64,000 bases of DNA from Gp6-AA40 sp032156805 (GTDB taxonomy: Bacteria; Acidobacteriota; Vicinamibacteria; Vicinamibacterales; UBA2999). A program made the translations under genes and the position numbers. Every line of letters starts with the position of its first letter. The first letter of the stretch is position 1. The notes below the pieces were generated by a model. The model saw only the letters and a program-made list of their open reading frames with translations, did not search any database and had not been told where the DNA came from. The stretch is from NCBI GenBank assembly GCA_032156805.1, contig JALDXQ010000012.1, positions 1 to 64,000 on the forward strand, read 5' to 3'. Of the stretch, positions 23,470-31,726 are shown piece by piece.

Positions 23470-23976
23470 AAGAACCGAGAACCAGGAACCCTGGACCGGC
23501 GGAGACCTCATGTGCGTTGCGGCAAACAGTCTGCGATCGCCCGAGCGCGCCCACGCTCTATCGTGGATCTGGCTGAGTCCGTCGAGGGGTTGCCGACCTG
23601 TCCGCGCTTCTCGCATAAGGCGGTCAACGGCCCAGGTCGAGAGAGTCCGGATGGTTTCGCAAAATTAGGTATGACCGCGTCGGCGAATTTACAAATAATG
23701 CGCCCGGGGTTCGACCGCCCGATTCTGCAGATACGCCGCTCCAGATACTGTCGCATCCGTGATGTGCGAGCGAACCGCTGGCGCACGATCACATCAGATT
23801 TGATTGGAGCAGGAGCAAGTTCCGCGGGCGGGTGAAGTCACACGGAACTCGGCCACGAGCTGCCTGCATCCGCCTGCGCGGCATCGAGCGGATCCGCCAA
23901 CTGATAGTACGGCTATCGATCGAGCGCCGCGGCGGTGGCGCGGCACGTGAGCCCGATGATGGTGCCACGAACGCGT
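23470..23976. other. 507-base region without a supported gene
   Basis: Between queA and the end of the PEGA gene. It begins with four GGAACC-type heptamers (23471-23498). Open frames exist on both strands (for example 23512-23835 plus and 23508-23792 minus) but they overlap each other, and neither has recognisable motifs or a clear ribosome-binding site. An AT-richer patch lies at 23657-23700. I see no RNA gene. Confidence 0.5.
23471..23498. repeat. Short heptamer array after queA
   Basis: Four consecutive heptamers AGAACCG, AGAACCA, GGAACCC, TGGACCG follow the queA stop directly. Confidence 0.55.
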
Positions 23977-25482
23977 CTAGGGGCCATCCGGAAGAAGTGT
24001 GGCGCTGACCTCCGTCGAAAGGCCGGAGCGTACTTGAACAGCCGCGCTCCACCGCTGGAATCCCTGATGCGTTATCTGGAGCGCGAGGGAGCCCGCTCGC
24101 TGTTGTGAAAGCGTGAGGGGTGTTACACCGACCGGTCGCCCATTGACGAAGACCGCAGCGCCGGACGGCTCGGATTTGATTGCGAGAGTGCCGATATATC
24201 GATCCGGCGGCACGGGCTGAATCGCAGCGATCTGCGCAGAGGCTGTTTCGCGAAGCGGACGCTGAGTCGAGGCTCGCCGAGGACGGGAAGGCTCGAGTGG
24301 TCTGGACTCGACATTTGCAGTCTTCTGAGGCGAAGCCGGGGGCGGCGCCGCTTTCACTACCGGGATGATGGTCGTCTGAACCGGTGGGATCTGCCGATCG
24401 CCCGACGTGGATGCTTCGCGAGGTCGAATCCCAAGATCACTGAGACGTACGGTGGCAAGGAAGAGCGTACCCAGCAAGAGGAGGGCTCCCCCAGCGAGCA
24501 CAGCCGCGCGTCGCACGTCGACGCGTTCTGTCATCTGATTCGCCCGATTCCATACGTACGCCGCCAGGGGCAGCGCGGCTCGTCCGTACTTCACGACTGA
24601 GTTCCACGCAGGCTCCATCCCAAGCCAAACGGCTCGCATAGAGGGAGGGGGAGTACTCTGATGGCCTACCGTGTCGTTCTGGCTCCGGCCCGCGGTCTCG
24701 AGCATGCGCTCAATTCGCCGGAGCGCCTCCTCGGTCCGCACCAAGCGCCCATTGATCTCTGCTGAAAACTTGCGAAGGCCCTCGCCCTCCACGAGCCGCT
24801 CAATTTGATGGACCTCGGCAGTGGTGTCCGCCAGCCGCGTGTCGATGCGCGCAGCGAGCTGGTGGAGGGTTCTGTCCGCGACAAACCCTTCCATCCGGCG
24901 AAGTACCTCTTCCGTTCCTCCGGAACGTTTGGCGACGTTCGCGCAGAGTTCGTGGAGCGTCTTGTCGATCTCGACGACGGCACTCTGGACGGTGTGGAGA
25001 GCGACTTCTGTTCGACCCAGTGTTTCGTCGATGCGGGTACAGCGATCCAGGAATTGGTGATCGGAAGCACGACCCTCGGTCCGCTGAAGCGAATGCTCGG
25101 CTCGAACCAGACGCTCTTCTATGCTACGGCACAGATCGTAGAGCCCGGCCAGGGCGCCGAGCCGCCCTTCCACGCTTCTGAGCAATTCTATTGTTTGAAA
25201 GTCGGGATTTTTTCGCGATACGGATGTCGTGCTGCTCTCGATGACGGTACGTGTCAATTGCGTTGCCGTGGTGTGCAAGGGCAGATCGTAGGCCCAGGCG
25301 TGAGGCCCAGATGACCCACTTCCATCGATCTGAGTCTCGGAAGGAAACACTAAGAGCGAGTCGACCCCGTCGGTCAGAGCCCCGGCTTCCCGGTTCGACT
25401 GAGTGACTAGGTCTCTGGTGGGAGCCTGTGCACCAACCCCCGGTTTGATCGACGACGTACCTGGGAACGGATCGTCAGTCAC
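23977..25482 (-). CDS. Coiled-coil membrane protein with C-terminal PEGA domain
   Basis: A 501-residue protein of unknown function. Residues about 95-280 are rich in heptad-like helices with repeated R(T/A)E-x2-L-x-R-(I/M)E elements, suggesting a coiled coil. A single membrane helix follows at about 342-366 (AAVLAGGALLLLGTLFLAT), then a proline-rich linker and a PEGA domain from about residue 435 (GTLAIKSEPSGAAVFVNGRPVG). PEGA domains are usually outside the membrane and bind surface or wall components. Its start overlaps the small upstream frame by 8 bases. It is transcribed away from a sigma-54 activator gene and has a candidate sigma-54 promoter. Confidence 0.75.
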   Translation of the reverse strand: MTDDPFPGTSSIKPGVGAQAPTRDLVTQSNREAGALTDGVDSLLVFPSETQIDGSGSSGPHAWAYDLPLHTTATQLTRTVIESSTTSVSRKNPDFQTIELLRSVEGRLGALAGLYDLCRSIEERLVRAEHSLQRTEGRASDHQFLDRCTRIDETLGRTEVALHTVQSAVVEIDKTLHELCANVAKRSGGTEEVLRRMEGFVADRTLHQLAARIDTRLADTTAEVHQIERLVEGEGLRKFSAEINGRLVRTEEALRRIERMLETAGRSQNDTVGHQSTPPPSMRAVWLGMEPAWNSVVKYGRAALPLAAYVWNRANQMTERVDVRRAAVLAGGALLLLGTLFLATVRLSDLGIRPREASTSGDRQIPPVQTTIIPVVKAAPPPASPQKTANVESRPLEPSRPRRASTQRPLRETASAQIAAIQPVPPDRYIGTLAIKSEPSGAAVFVNGRPVGVTPLTLSQQRAGSLALQITHQGFQRWSAAVQVRSGLSTEVSATLLPDGP

Positions 25483-25627
25483 AAGCGTCGGCCGTGTTGC
25501 AATCGCCCGGCCAGATCGAGTGTACGGCCAAGTTACTCTTCGTAGACCCGAACCCCTCGAAGTGACTACGGCCAGCGCTCGGAGCCAGCAGGACTGGTAG
25601 CACCAGTGCTCCTGAGAGCCGCTTCAT
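25475..25627 (-). CDS. Small leader-like protein upstream of the PEGA gene
   Basis: A 50-residue frame starting MKRLSGALVLPVLLAPSAG after an excellent ribosome-binding site (AGGAGGCAGGCC then ATG on the minus strand). The N-terminus resembles a signal peptide; the rest (to CNTADACD) has no known motif. Its end overlaps the PEGA start, so it may be a leader peptide coupling translation, or the true N-terminus of an exported protein broken by a frameshift. It is too short to classify. Confidence 0.5.
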   Translation of the reverse strand: MKRLSGALVLPVLLAPSAGRSHFEGFGSTKSNLAVHSIWPGDCNTADACD

Positions 25628-25682
25628 GGCCTGCCTCCTGTGCAAACGGGAAAGATCACACACGATAGAGGAGTGATGCAAG

Positions 25683-25699
25683 GCAAATCTGGACCCAAT
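25683..25699 (-). promoter_or_regulatory. Candidate sigma-54 promoter of the PEGA unit
   Basis: Minus-strand ATTGGGTCCAGATTTGC has GG-N10-GC spacing with TTTGC at -12. It matches the element before EBP1 (ATTGGTCCCAGTTTTGC) at 14 of 17 positions. The start site would be about 44 bases before the small leader gene. Confidence 0.45.
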
Positions 25700-25755
25700 A
25701 TCGTGCCGGTTGTAACGAAATAACAGGTTCTTGCACTAGGTTCCCGAGGAGCGGA

Positions 25756-26886
25756 ATGAGCCAGTCGGCTCGACCGGAGGTTTTGACCATGGAAACCACC
25801 ACGATGCTCGGCGCGAGTGCGGCGATGCGCGCCGTCGAGCGGGAGATTGCAGTGGCGGCCGCGTGCGGAGCGAAGGTCCTGATTACCGGTGAGAGCGGCG
25901 TGGGGAAGGAGCTGGTGGCGCGGCTCATCCACGAGCGCGGCCAGCGCCGCACGGCCCCTTTTATTCCGATGAATTGTGCCGGCCTCCCCGACACCCTGCT
26001 CGAATCGGAGCTCTTCGGGCACGTGCGCGGCAGTTTCACGGGAGCGTTTCGCGACAAGCGCGGCCGCCTCGAATCCGCCAACAAAGGCACCATCTTCATG
26101 GATGAGATTGGCGAGATGAGCCTTCGCATGCAGGCGATGTTGCTGCGATTCCTGGAGACGGGGGAGATACAGCGCGTTGGCGCCGATCGCTCCCTGCCGC
26201 CGCTGGATGTGCGCATCGTCGCGGCGACGCATCGCGACCTCGTGGCTCGCGTTGCCGATCAGAGCTTTCGAGAAGACCTGTTTTATCGGTTGAATGTCGT
26301 CCACATCGAGGTCCCACCCCTGCGCGAGCGCCGGGACGACATCTCGCTTCTGCTGCGTTACTTCCTCGAGACGTTCTCTGGAGTTCATCGGCGGCCGATT
26401 CCCGAAGTCTCGGCGGAGGCATTGCAGCGGTTGCTGACGTATGACTGGCCGGGAAACGTTCGTGAGCTCAAGAACGTCGCCGAGCGTCTGGTCGTCGGCA
26501 GCGGTCACAACGGTCGCGTGGATGTCGGTTCACTGCCGCTGGAGATCGGGCACCAGCGTCGCTCGGCCGCGACGACGACGGCTTGGTCGGAGCCTCTCGG
26601 AGAGCAGCGTCTGAATCGCCTCCTGTCCGAAGGCCTTTCATTCTGGGCCGAGGTTCACGAGCCCTTTATGAATCGAGACCTGACCCGTGAAGACGTGAGG
26701 CAGATCGTTCAGGCCGGGCTCGCCTACACCCGTGGCAACTACAAGATGCTCGTTCGTGCGTTCAACATGCCGGCGGGCGACTACAAGCGATTCCTGAGTT
26801 TCCTGCGCACCCATGGATGCCACGTCTCGTATCACTCGTTCCGCATGGTCAAGGCAGGCGGGTCGTCGCATGCAGCGTGTGCATAA
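25756..26886 (+). CDS. Sigma-54 dependent activator without a sensor domain (EBP2)
   Basis: A 376-residue paralogue of the activator at 7253-8401. AAA+ landmarks are Walker A GESGVGKE (residues 45-52), sigma-54 loop GSFTGAFRDK, Walker B IFMDEIGEM, and RLNVVHIEVPPLRERRDD. No N-terminal sensory domain is present. The C-terminus (YTRGNYKMLVRAFNMPAGDY) is the same diverged helix-turn-helix seen in EBP1. A second in-frame ATG at 25789 is possible. It is divergent from the PEGA unit and upstream of an ECF sigma gene by 9 bases, so it may regulate either. Confidence 0.9.
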   Translation: MSQSARPEVLTMETTTMLGASAAMRAVEREIAVAAACGAKVLITGESGVGKELVARLIHERGQRRTAPFIPMNCAGLPDTLLESELFGHVRGSFTGAFRDKRGRLESANKGTIFMDEIGEMSLRMQAMLLRFLETGEIQRVGADRSLPPLDVRIVAATHRDLVARVADQSFREDLFYRLNVVHIEVPPLRERRDDISLLLRYFLETFSGVHRRPIPEVSAEALQRLLTYDWPGNVRELKNVAERLVVGSGHNGRVDVGSLPLEIGHQRRSAATTTAWSEPLGEQRLNRLLSEGLSFWAEVHEPFMNRDLTREDVRQIVQAGLAYTRGNYKMLVRAFNMPAGDYKRFLSFLRTHGCHVSYHSFRMVKAGGSSHAACA

Positions 26887-26895
26887 GCTCTGCTA

Positions 26896-27564
26896 TTGAT
26901 CGGAACTGTTGTGCACGGACCAGCTAGCGAGCCCGCCGTTCTGCACGCACACGGGTTTGGCGTTGCACGAGTTTCGAGCGAGAGCGTACGATCTCGCCGC
27001 TTGCGCAATGAACCGCGACACGAATTCGATCGCGATTACCTCGATCGACTCAAGTCGGGCGATCCGGAAACCGAGGAGCATTTCACGCGGTATTTCCGCG
27101 AGTTGCTCTTAATCAAGCTCCGCTCCCGCCTGCGGTCGCCCGCGGCTGTGGAGGATGCCATCCAGGAGACATTTCTTCGCGTGCTGCGGGCGGTACGGCA
27201 ACCTGGAGGCATCCAGTCTCCCGGCGGCTTCGGCAGCTTCGTCAACTCTGTCTGCAACAACGTCCTCTTCGAGCTGTATCGGTCCCACTCTCGCGTGGCC
27301 CCTCTTGGCGACGACACCGGCGCACAGATTGTCGACCCTCGTAAAGGTTCGGAGGAGTCCGTCGTTCTCGACGAGGAACGCGCCCTCGTACGTAAAGTTC
27401 TGGAGACCCTCCCGCCGAAGGAACGTCAGCTGCTCGACTGGCTGTTTTTCGAGGAACGCGACAAGGACGAGATCTGTCGCACGCTTGGGATCGACCGGAA
27501 CTACCTGAGGGTCCTGCTTCATCGGGCCAAACAGCGCTTCAAGACCGAGTTCGCACGGTCATGA
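26896..27564 (+). CDS. ECF-type RNA polymerase sigma factor
   Basis: Up to 222 residues. Region 2 is FTRYFRELLLIKLRSRL...VEDAIQETFLRVLRAV (about residues 57-97) and region 4 is LPPKERQLLDWLFFEERDKDEICRTLGI...RVLLHRAKQRFK near the C-terminus; region 3 is absent, as in ECF factors. The start is uncertain: the first in-frame codon is TTG at 26896 and the first 45 residues are not conserved-looking. A zinc-finger anti-sigma gene follows after 40 bases, making a standard sigma/anti-sigma pair. Confidence 0.88.
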   Translation: MIGTVVHGPASEPAVLHAHGFGVARVSSESVRSRRLRNEPRHEFDRDYLDRLKSGDPETEEHFTRYFRELLLIKLRSRLRSPAAVEDAIQETFLRVLRAVRQPGGIQSPGGFGSFVNSVCNNVLFELYRSHSRVAPLGDDTGAQIVDPRKGSEESVVLDEERALVRKVLETLPPKERQLLDWLFFEERDKDEICRTLGIDRNYLRVLLHRAKQRFKTEFARS

Positions 27565-27604
27565 AACGGTTCGGCGCCTTCGACCACTATGCCTGCAGAA
27601 GACC

Positions 27605-28258
27605 ATGACGCATCAGCAGGTACTCGACACGATGGCGGCCGAACGATATCTCCTCGAGGAGATGACCGAGGTCGAAAAGCACGAGTTCGAAGATCACTTC
27701 TTCGACTGCAGCGAATGCGCGGAAGAGGTGCGCCGCGGTGAACTGATTCGTGAGGAAGTTCGCCGCGCCAAGTCGCAGCCCCGAAGAAACGCCGGCCTGT
27801 CTCTTGTGGCCACCAGGCGACCGGTGTGGCAGCGCCCATCAGTCATCGTTCCATGGGCGGTTGCTGCAACGCTCGCACTGACGACCGGCTATCAATCGCT
27901 TGTCACCGTTCCCGCGCTGAGACAAGCGAGTTCACCCCAATCGTTGTCGCCCGTCATGTTGCGCGAGGCGACGCGTGGTGCCGTTCCGGTTGTAACCGTG
28001 TCTCAGGAGCAGCGCTTCGTCACGCTCGGTATCGATGTGATGACTTCGTCTGTGAAGGAGGTCAGATATGACCTTCTCGATCAGGACGGTGGCAGGATAC
28101 TATCTGGGCGCGCAGCACTCCCCCCCTCGGGCGCTCCGCTCTTACTGCTGATTCCAGCGGATGAGCTTGGTAGTCAAGGCCGCTACACGCTGGTCGTTCG
28201 CGATCCCGGATCGTCGGATGCAACGTTGGGCGAGTACGGTTTTGATGTAGCTTACTGA
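27605..28258 (+). CDS. Membrane anti-sigma factor with zinc-binding N-terminus
   Basis: A 217-residue protein. The N-terminal EMTEVEKHEFEDHFFDCSECAEEV (about residues 20-43 overall) carries the H-x3-C-x2-C pattern of zinc-type anti-sigma domains. A hydrophobic helix at about 82-98 (VIVPWAVAATLALTTGYQ) would place the rest outside the cytoplasm, and the C-terminal 100 residues look beta-rich (PLLLLIPADELG; YTLVVRDPGSSD). Such factors hold their ECF sigma until a signal or protease releases it. The adjacent TPR-CHAT protein is a candidate protease partner (inference). Confidence 0.8.
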   Translation: MTHQQVLDTMAAERYLLEEMTEVEKHEFEDHFFDCSECAEEVRRGELIREEVRRAKSQPRRNAGLSLVATRRPVWQRPSVIVPWAVAATLALTTGYQSLVTVPALRQASSPQSLSPVMLREATRGAVPVVTVSQEQRFVTLGIDVMTSSVKEVRYDLLDQDGGRILSGRAALPPSGAPLLLLIPADELGSQGRYTLVVRDPGSSDATLGEYGFDVAY

Positions 28259-28297
28259 CGCTTCGAATCCAGACGCTTCGGCGTTCGAGAGTGACAT

Positions 28298-29143
28298 ATG
28301 GAACTCAGGAAGCAGTTCCTGTTTCGCGGGAACGCATCCGCTCTCAGTGGTCTGTTCTATCGACCGAAGACGGTCATCGTCGACATGCCGGGCGCCAGCT
28401 CCCTCGGCGTCTCGGGCGGGCGCTCGCAGGCGCAGATTGAAGGGCGATCCTTCGGTGACGTCATTCGCTTCGGATCGGCAATGACCTTCGCCGAAGGCCT
28501 GTTCGACGATGAGAAGCTGGCGAAGGCGGTCAGCGATCACAAGGGCGAGCTGCACACGCTGAACTCGACGACGAATGTGATGGCGGAAATTCGTGAGTTG
28601 GCCGTGGGACAGAAACCGCTCTTCACGGCCACGCGCATTCGCGGGGCTCTCGTCAGCAGCAGTCCCCGTGGCAGCGGTGAGCCATCGATTGCTGCGGGCA
28701 AGAGTTCCGTCATTCAGGGTGTCGACATTGGTGGCTTTGGGCTCGACATCGCCTTGAACACGAGCCTGTTTCAGAAATACGACACCCGATCGAAAGTGGC
28801 GGCGGCCGCCGACGACCCGAAAGTCGTCGAAAAATTCGGCCAGCACTTCGTGCTGAACGCGACGATCAAGGGCCAGGATCGAAGACCGGGACTGGTGGTT
28901 CGGAATGGCCTGATCTACACCACCATCGTCGAGCGTATCAGATGGAGCGGCAAGCCGTTTCCAGGGTCGAAGATTGATGGCCACGTCGTCACCATCCCCG
29001 ACTTCGGGACGATCTTCTTCGGTGAGCTACTGGTCGGAGGCAGTGAACGGCGTTTGACGATGGTCCGCTTCGATCTTGGCTCGCCGATTGGCGGTTGGGC
29101 GGATGGCGGCGGCCTCGACACGAATGGAAGTTACTATCCGTAG
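28298..29143 (+). CDS. Conserved-looking protein of unknown function between anti-sigma and CHAT genes
   Basis: A 281-residue protein starting MELRKQFLFRGNASALSG. It has no signal peptide or membrane helix and is beta-rich, with GFGLDIALNTSLF, NGLIYTTIVERI and VTIPDFGTIFFGELLVG as ordered segments. I do not recognise the family. Gly/Ser-rich hydrophilic stretches around residues 120-140 could be flexible linkers. Its stop overlaps the start of the CHAT lipoprotein gene by 20 bases, so the two are coupled. A ligand, cargo or substrate of the CHAT protein is possible but unproven. Confidence 0.75.
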   Translation: MELRKQFLFRGNASALSGLFYRPKTVIVDMPGASSLGVSGGRSQAQIEGRSFGDVIRFGSAMTFAEGLFDDEKLAKAVSDHKGELHTLNSTTNVMAEIRELAVGQKPLFTATRIRGALVSSSPRGSGEPSIAAGKSSVIQGVDIGGFGLDIALNTSLFQKYDTRSKVAAAADDPKVVEKFGQHFVLNATIKGQDRRPGLVVRNGLIYTTIVERIRWSGKPFPGSKIDGHVVTIPDFGTIFFGELLVGGSERRLTMVRFDLGSPIGGWADGGGLDTNGSYYP

Positions 29144-31613
29144 CCACCTCGCAGGCGTCGCAGGATTGCTCGTCCTTCTTGCAGCCTGCACTTCTGGCGC
29201 CCCGCCACAACTTCAAGATCTGTACGACAAGGGCTCACAGGAGCTGTTGCTGGGAGAATTGGACAAGGCTCGCACGCTCGCGCAGGAAGGTCTGCGCCTG
29301 TCGAGCGGACAAGCTCCCTCTCCCTGGCCGTGGAAGTTCAAGTTGCTTCAGGACGAAATTCGACTCATCAGTCGCGAGCTTTCCACACCATTTCTCTCCC
29401 TCGACGAACCAGTGCCTCCCGCTGCTGATTACGCGTGGGTTCGGGCTCGTCAACGGTACTTGAATGGCCAGCGGTATCTGATTCGGGGTGATCTGGCGCG
29501 CGCCGTCGCGACGTTCGAAGAGAGTGCGCGGCTGGCGACGGAGTCATCAAGTGCCGATGTCTTGCTCGACACGAACATTCTCAAGGGAATCGCGTTGCAA
29601 CGTCTGGGTCGCTGGGATGAGGGGGATGCCGCGCTCATGGCTTCGGTTACAGCAACGCGGACGGCAGGCGACCGGTTTCGCGAAGCGAGCGCGACGCTGA
29701 ACCGCGGAACCGGTTATCTGGTGAGGGATCGCTATGACGAGGCCCTCCCGTTCTTCGAATCCGTCGTGTCAATGACGGACCTGTCTTCATACATGGTGTA
29801 TGCGGTGGCGTTGAGGAACGCCGGAGTCTGCTACGCGCGCCTCGGCGACTTCGATCGTGCCATCACGATGCTGCGGCGAAGCGTCGACGTCAACGAGAAG
29901 CGCGGACCACGTCTCTACCTGGCGCAGGCGCTCGGTGCGTTGGGCACGACGTATGGCTTGAACGGCTCGTACCAGGAGGCATTGCCGTACCTGCGACGCG
30001 CGCTGGACGTAGCGACGTCGGCCGGAATGGTCGAGGACGCAGCCAGATGGGCCGACAACCTGTCGAGCCTGCATGGATCGTTGGGAAATTGGGACGAGGC
30101 CGAGCGCATGAATGCCGAAGCCAGACGACTCAACGAACGAGCCGGCACGCGAACGTTCATCTACAACACGTTTCATCGCGCAGAGATCGCAGCCGGACGC
30201 GGGCAGGTGTCCGAGGCACGGCAACTCTACGAAGATCTGCTCAACGACAAGACAACCCCTCAGGCTCTGGCCTGGGAAGTCCACGCGGAGCTCGGGAACC
30301 TGAGTGCGACTGCGGGCGATCTCGATGGCGCGTCGCGCCGCTACAGGGCCGCACTCGACGTCATCGAGCACACTCGATCGGAGCTGCTGGACACCGACTA
30401 CCAGCTTTCATTCCTGACACGGCTCATTCGTTTTTATGAACGCTACATCGACGTGCTCATCGAACGCCAAGAGGTCGAGGAAGCGCTTAGAGTGGCCGAC
30501 TCGATCCGCGCGCGGGTCCTGGCGGATCGACACGGTGTGGTGGCGCCATCACGTCCGAGCGTGAGCGTATTTCGTCGGTCCGCACACGGGTTGCGAAGCG
30601 CGCTGCTGTTCTACTGGATCGGTTCCGCCCGAGCATATGCCTGGGTAGTGACCGGCGACGGCGTTCGTTTCATCCCGCTCGAAACGAATGCTCAGGAAAT
30701 CAAGAAACTCGTCGACTCGTATCGAAGCATGATCGTGACATCGCTCGGCGATCCTGTCGCCATTGCCACGTCCGCGGGAGACACGTTGTTCCAACGTCTC
30801 ATCCAGCCGGTCGCGAGCGTTCTGCCGTCGGGCGGCCGCGTGATCGTCGTTCCCGATGGCCCGTTGAACACGCTCAACTTCGAGATGCTTCCAGTGCCTG
30901 GTGCTCGACGCCGCTACTGGATCGAAGACGTCGAAATTGCTGTCGCGCCGTCGCTCGCGTCGCTCAGCGTGAGACCAACACCAACAGTCGACCGCGAACA
31001 TTCGGTCCTCCTGATCGGCGATCCCGTTTCCGCCGATCCGAAATTCCCGTCGCTCAAGTACGCCTCGGCCGAGATGAAAGCCGTATCGAGCGCGTTTTCC
31101 GATCGGGCATCCGTCTACACGGCGGGTCGCGCCACGCCGGCGCAGTACCTGGCAAGCCAGCCCGGGAAGTTTGGCATCGTGCACTTCACGGCTCACGCCG
31201 AAGCCAACGCCGAGAGCCCACTGGATTCGGCGGTGATTCTCTCGCCTGATGAGGGAGGGTACAAGCTCTACGCCCGCGATGTCGCCGACCATCCGCTCTC
31301 CGCCGACCTGGTGACGATCTCTGCCTGCCGCAGCGCCGGTGAGCGCACGTATGCAGGTGAGGGACTGGTCGGCTTTGCCTGGGCCTTTCTCCGCGCGGGC
31401 GCACGTCGCGTGATCGCCGGACTCTGGGATGTCGACGACCGCTCGACGGCGGCCCTGATGGGACAGGTGTACGAGAAGCTGGCGGACGGCGCATCGCCAG
31501 GCGAGGCGCTTCGTTCAGCGAAGCTCGAGATGATTCGAAGTGGCACGGCGACAGCCAAGCCGTACTACTGGGCGCCGTTTCAACTCTTCGTCGGCGCTCA
31601 AGTCGTGCCCTGA
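29124..31613 (+). CDS. TPR-CHAT lipoprotein (caspase-like peptidase family)
   Basis: An 829-residue protein from the ATG at 29124, which gives a lipoprotein signal with lipobox LLAAC (Cys22). Residues about 100-440 contain multiple TPR-like helical repeats (for example ALPYLRRALDVATSAGM, EALPFFESVVSM). The C-terminal CHAT domain has the clan-CD His in VHFTAHAE (His691) and the Cys in TISACRSAGE (Cys735), so the peptidase dyad is intact. CHAT proteins cleave partner proteins in several regulatory systems. A lipoprotein signal would place the enzyme in the periplasm. It ends the ECF sigma, anti-sigma, unknown, CHAT cluster. Confidence 0.87.
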   Translation: MEVTIRSHLAGVAGLLVLLAACTSGAPPQLQDLYDKGSQELLLGELDKARTLAQEGLRLSSGQAPSPWPWKFKLLQDEIRLISRELSTPFLSLDEPVPPAADYAWVRARQRYLNGQRYLIRGDLARAVATFEESARLATESSSADVLLDTNILKGIALQRLGRWDEGDAALMASVTATRTAGDRFREASATLNRGTGYLVRDRYDEALPFFESVVSMTDLSSYMVYAVALRNAGVCYARLGDFDRAITMLRRSVDVNEKRGPRLYLAQALGALGTTYGLNGSYQEALPYLRRALDVATSAGMVEDAARWADNLSSLHGSLGNWDEAERMNAEARRLNERAGTRTFIYNTFHRAEIAAGRGQVSEARQLYEDLLNDKTTPQALAWEVHAELGNLSATAGDLDGASRRYRAALDVIEHTRSELLDTDYQLSFLTRLIRFYERYIDVLIERQEVEEALRVADSIRARVLADRHGVVAPSRPSVSVFRRSAHGLRSALLFYWIGSARAYAWVVTGDGVRFIPLETNAQEIKKLVDSYRSMIVTSLGDPVAIATSAGDTLFQRLIQPVASVLPSGGRVIVVPDGPLNTLNFEMLPVPGARRRYWIEDVEIAVAPSLASLSVRPTPTVDREHSVLLIGDPVSADPKFPSLKYASAEMKAVSSAFSDRASVYTAGRATPAQYLASQPGKFGIVHFTAHAEANAESPLDSAVILSPDEGGYKLYARDVADHPLSADLVTISACRSAGERTYAGEGLVGFAWAFLRAGARRVIAGLWDVDDRSTAALMGQVYEKLADGASPGEALRSAKLEMIRSGTATAKPYYWAPFQLFVGAQVVP

Positions 31614-31664
31614 GCGTGCGTAGCGTGCGGCGTCAGCCGGTCTCTCCCGCCGGTCCCCCATAGT

Positions 31665-31682
31665 GTCCGGCTTCAGCCGGAC
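31665..31682. repeat. REP-like hairpin after the CHAT gene
   Basis: GTCCGGCTTCAGCCGGAC forms a 7-bp stem (loop TTCA) with the same core as the unit at 53333-53352. A variant (GCGGCGTCAGCCGG) lies 37 bases upstream. It may act as a terminator for the CHAT cluster. Confidence 0.7.
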
Positions 31683-31726
31683 TCTTCCCGTGGGTGTTTC
31701 GCCGCGCTCTTGCTAAGGTATTGCCC

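Noticed and set aside
23512..23835. Plus-strand frame of 107 codons in the 507-base gap, with an overlapping minus-strand frame of 94 codons
   Set aside because: Two frames on opposite strands over the same DNA, no ribosome-binding site, no recognisable motif and arginine-rich shadow-like composition.
26896..31613. A CRISPR type III-E link for the TPR-CHAT and sigma genes
   Set aside because: No CRISPR repeats or Cas genes are seen anywhere in the window; the resemblance is limited to the TPR-CHAT plus sigma arrangement.
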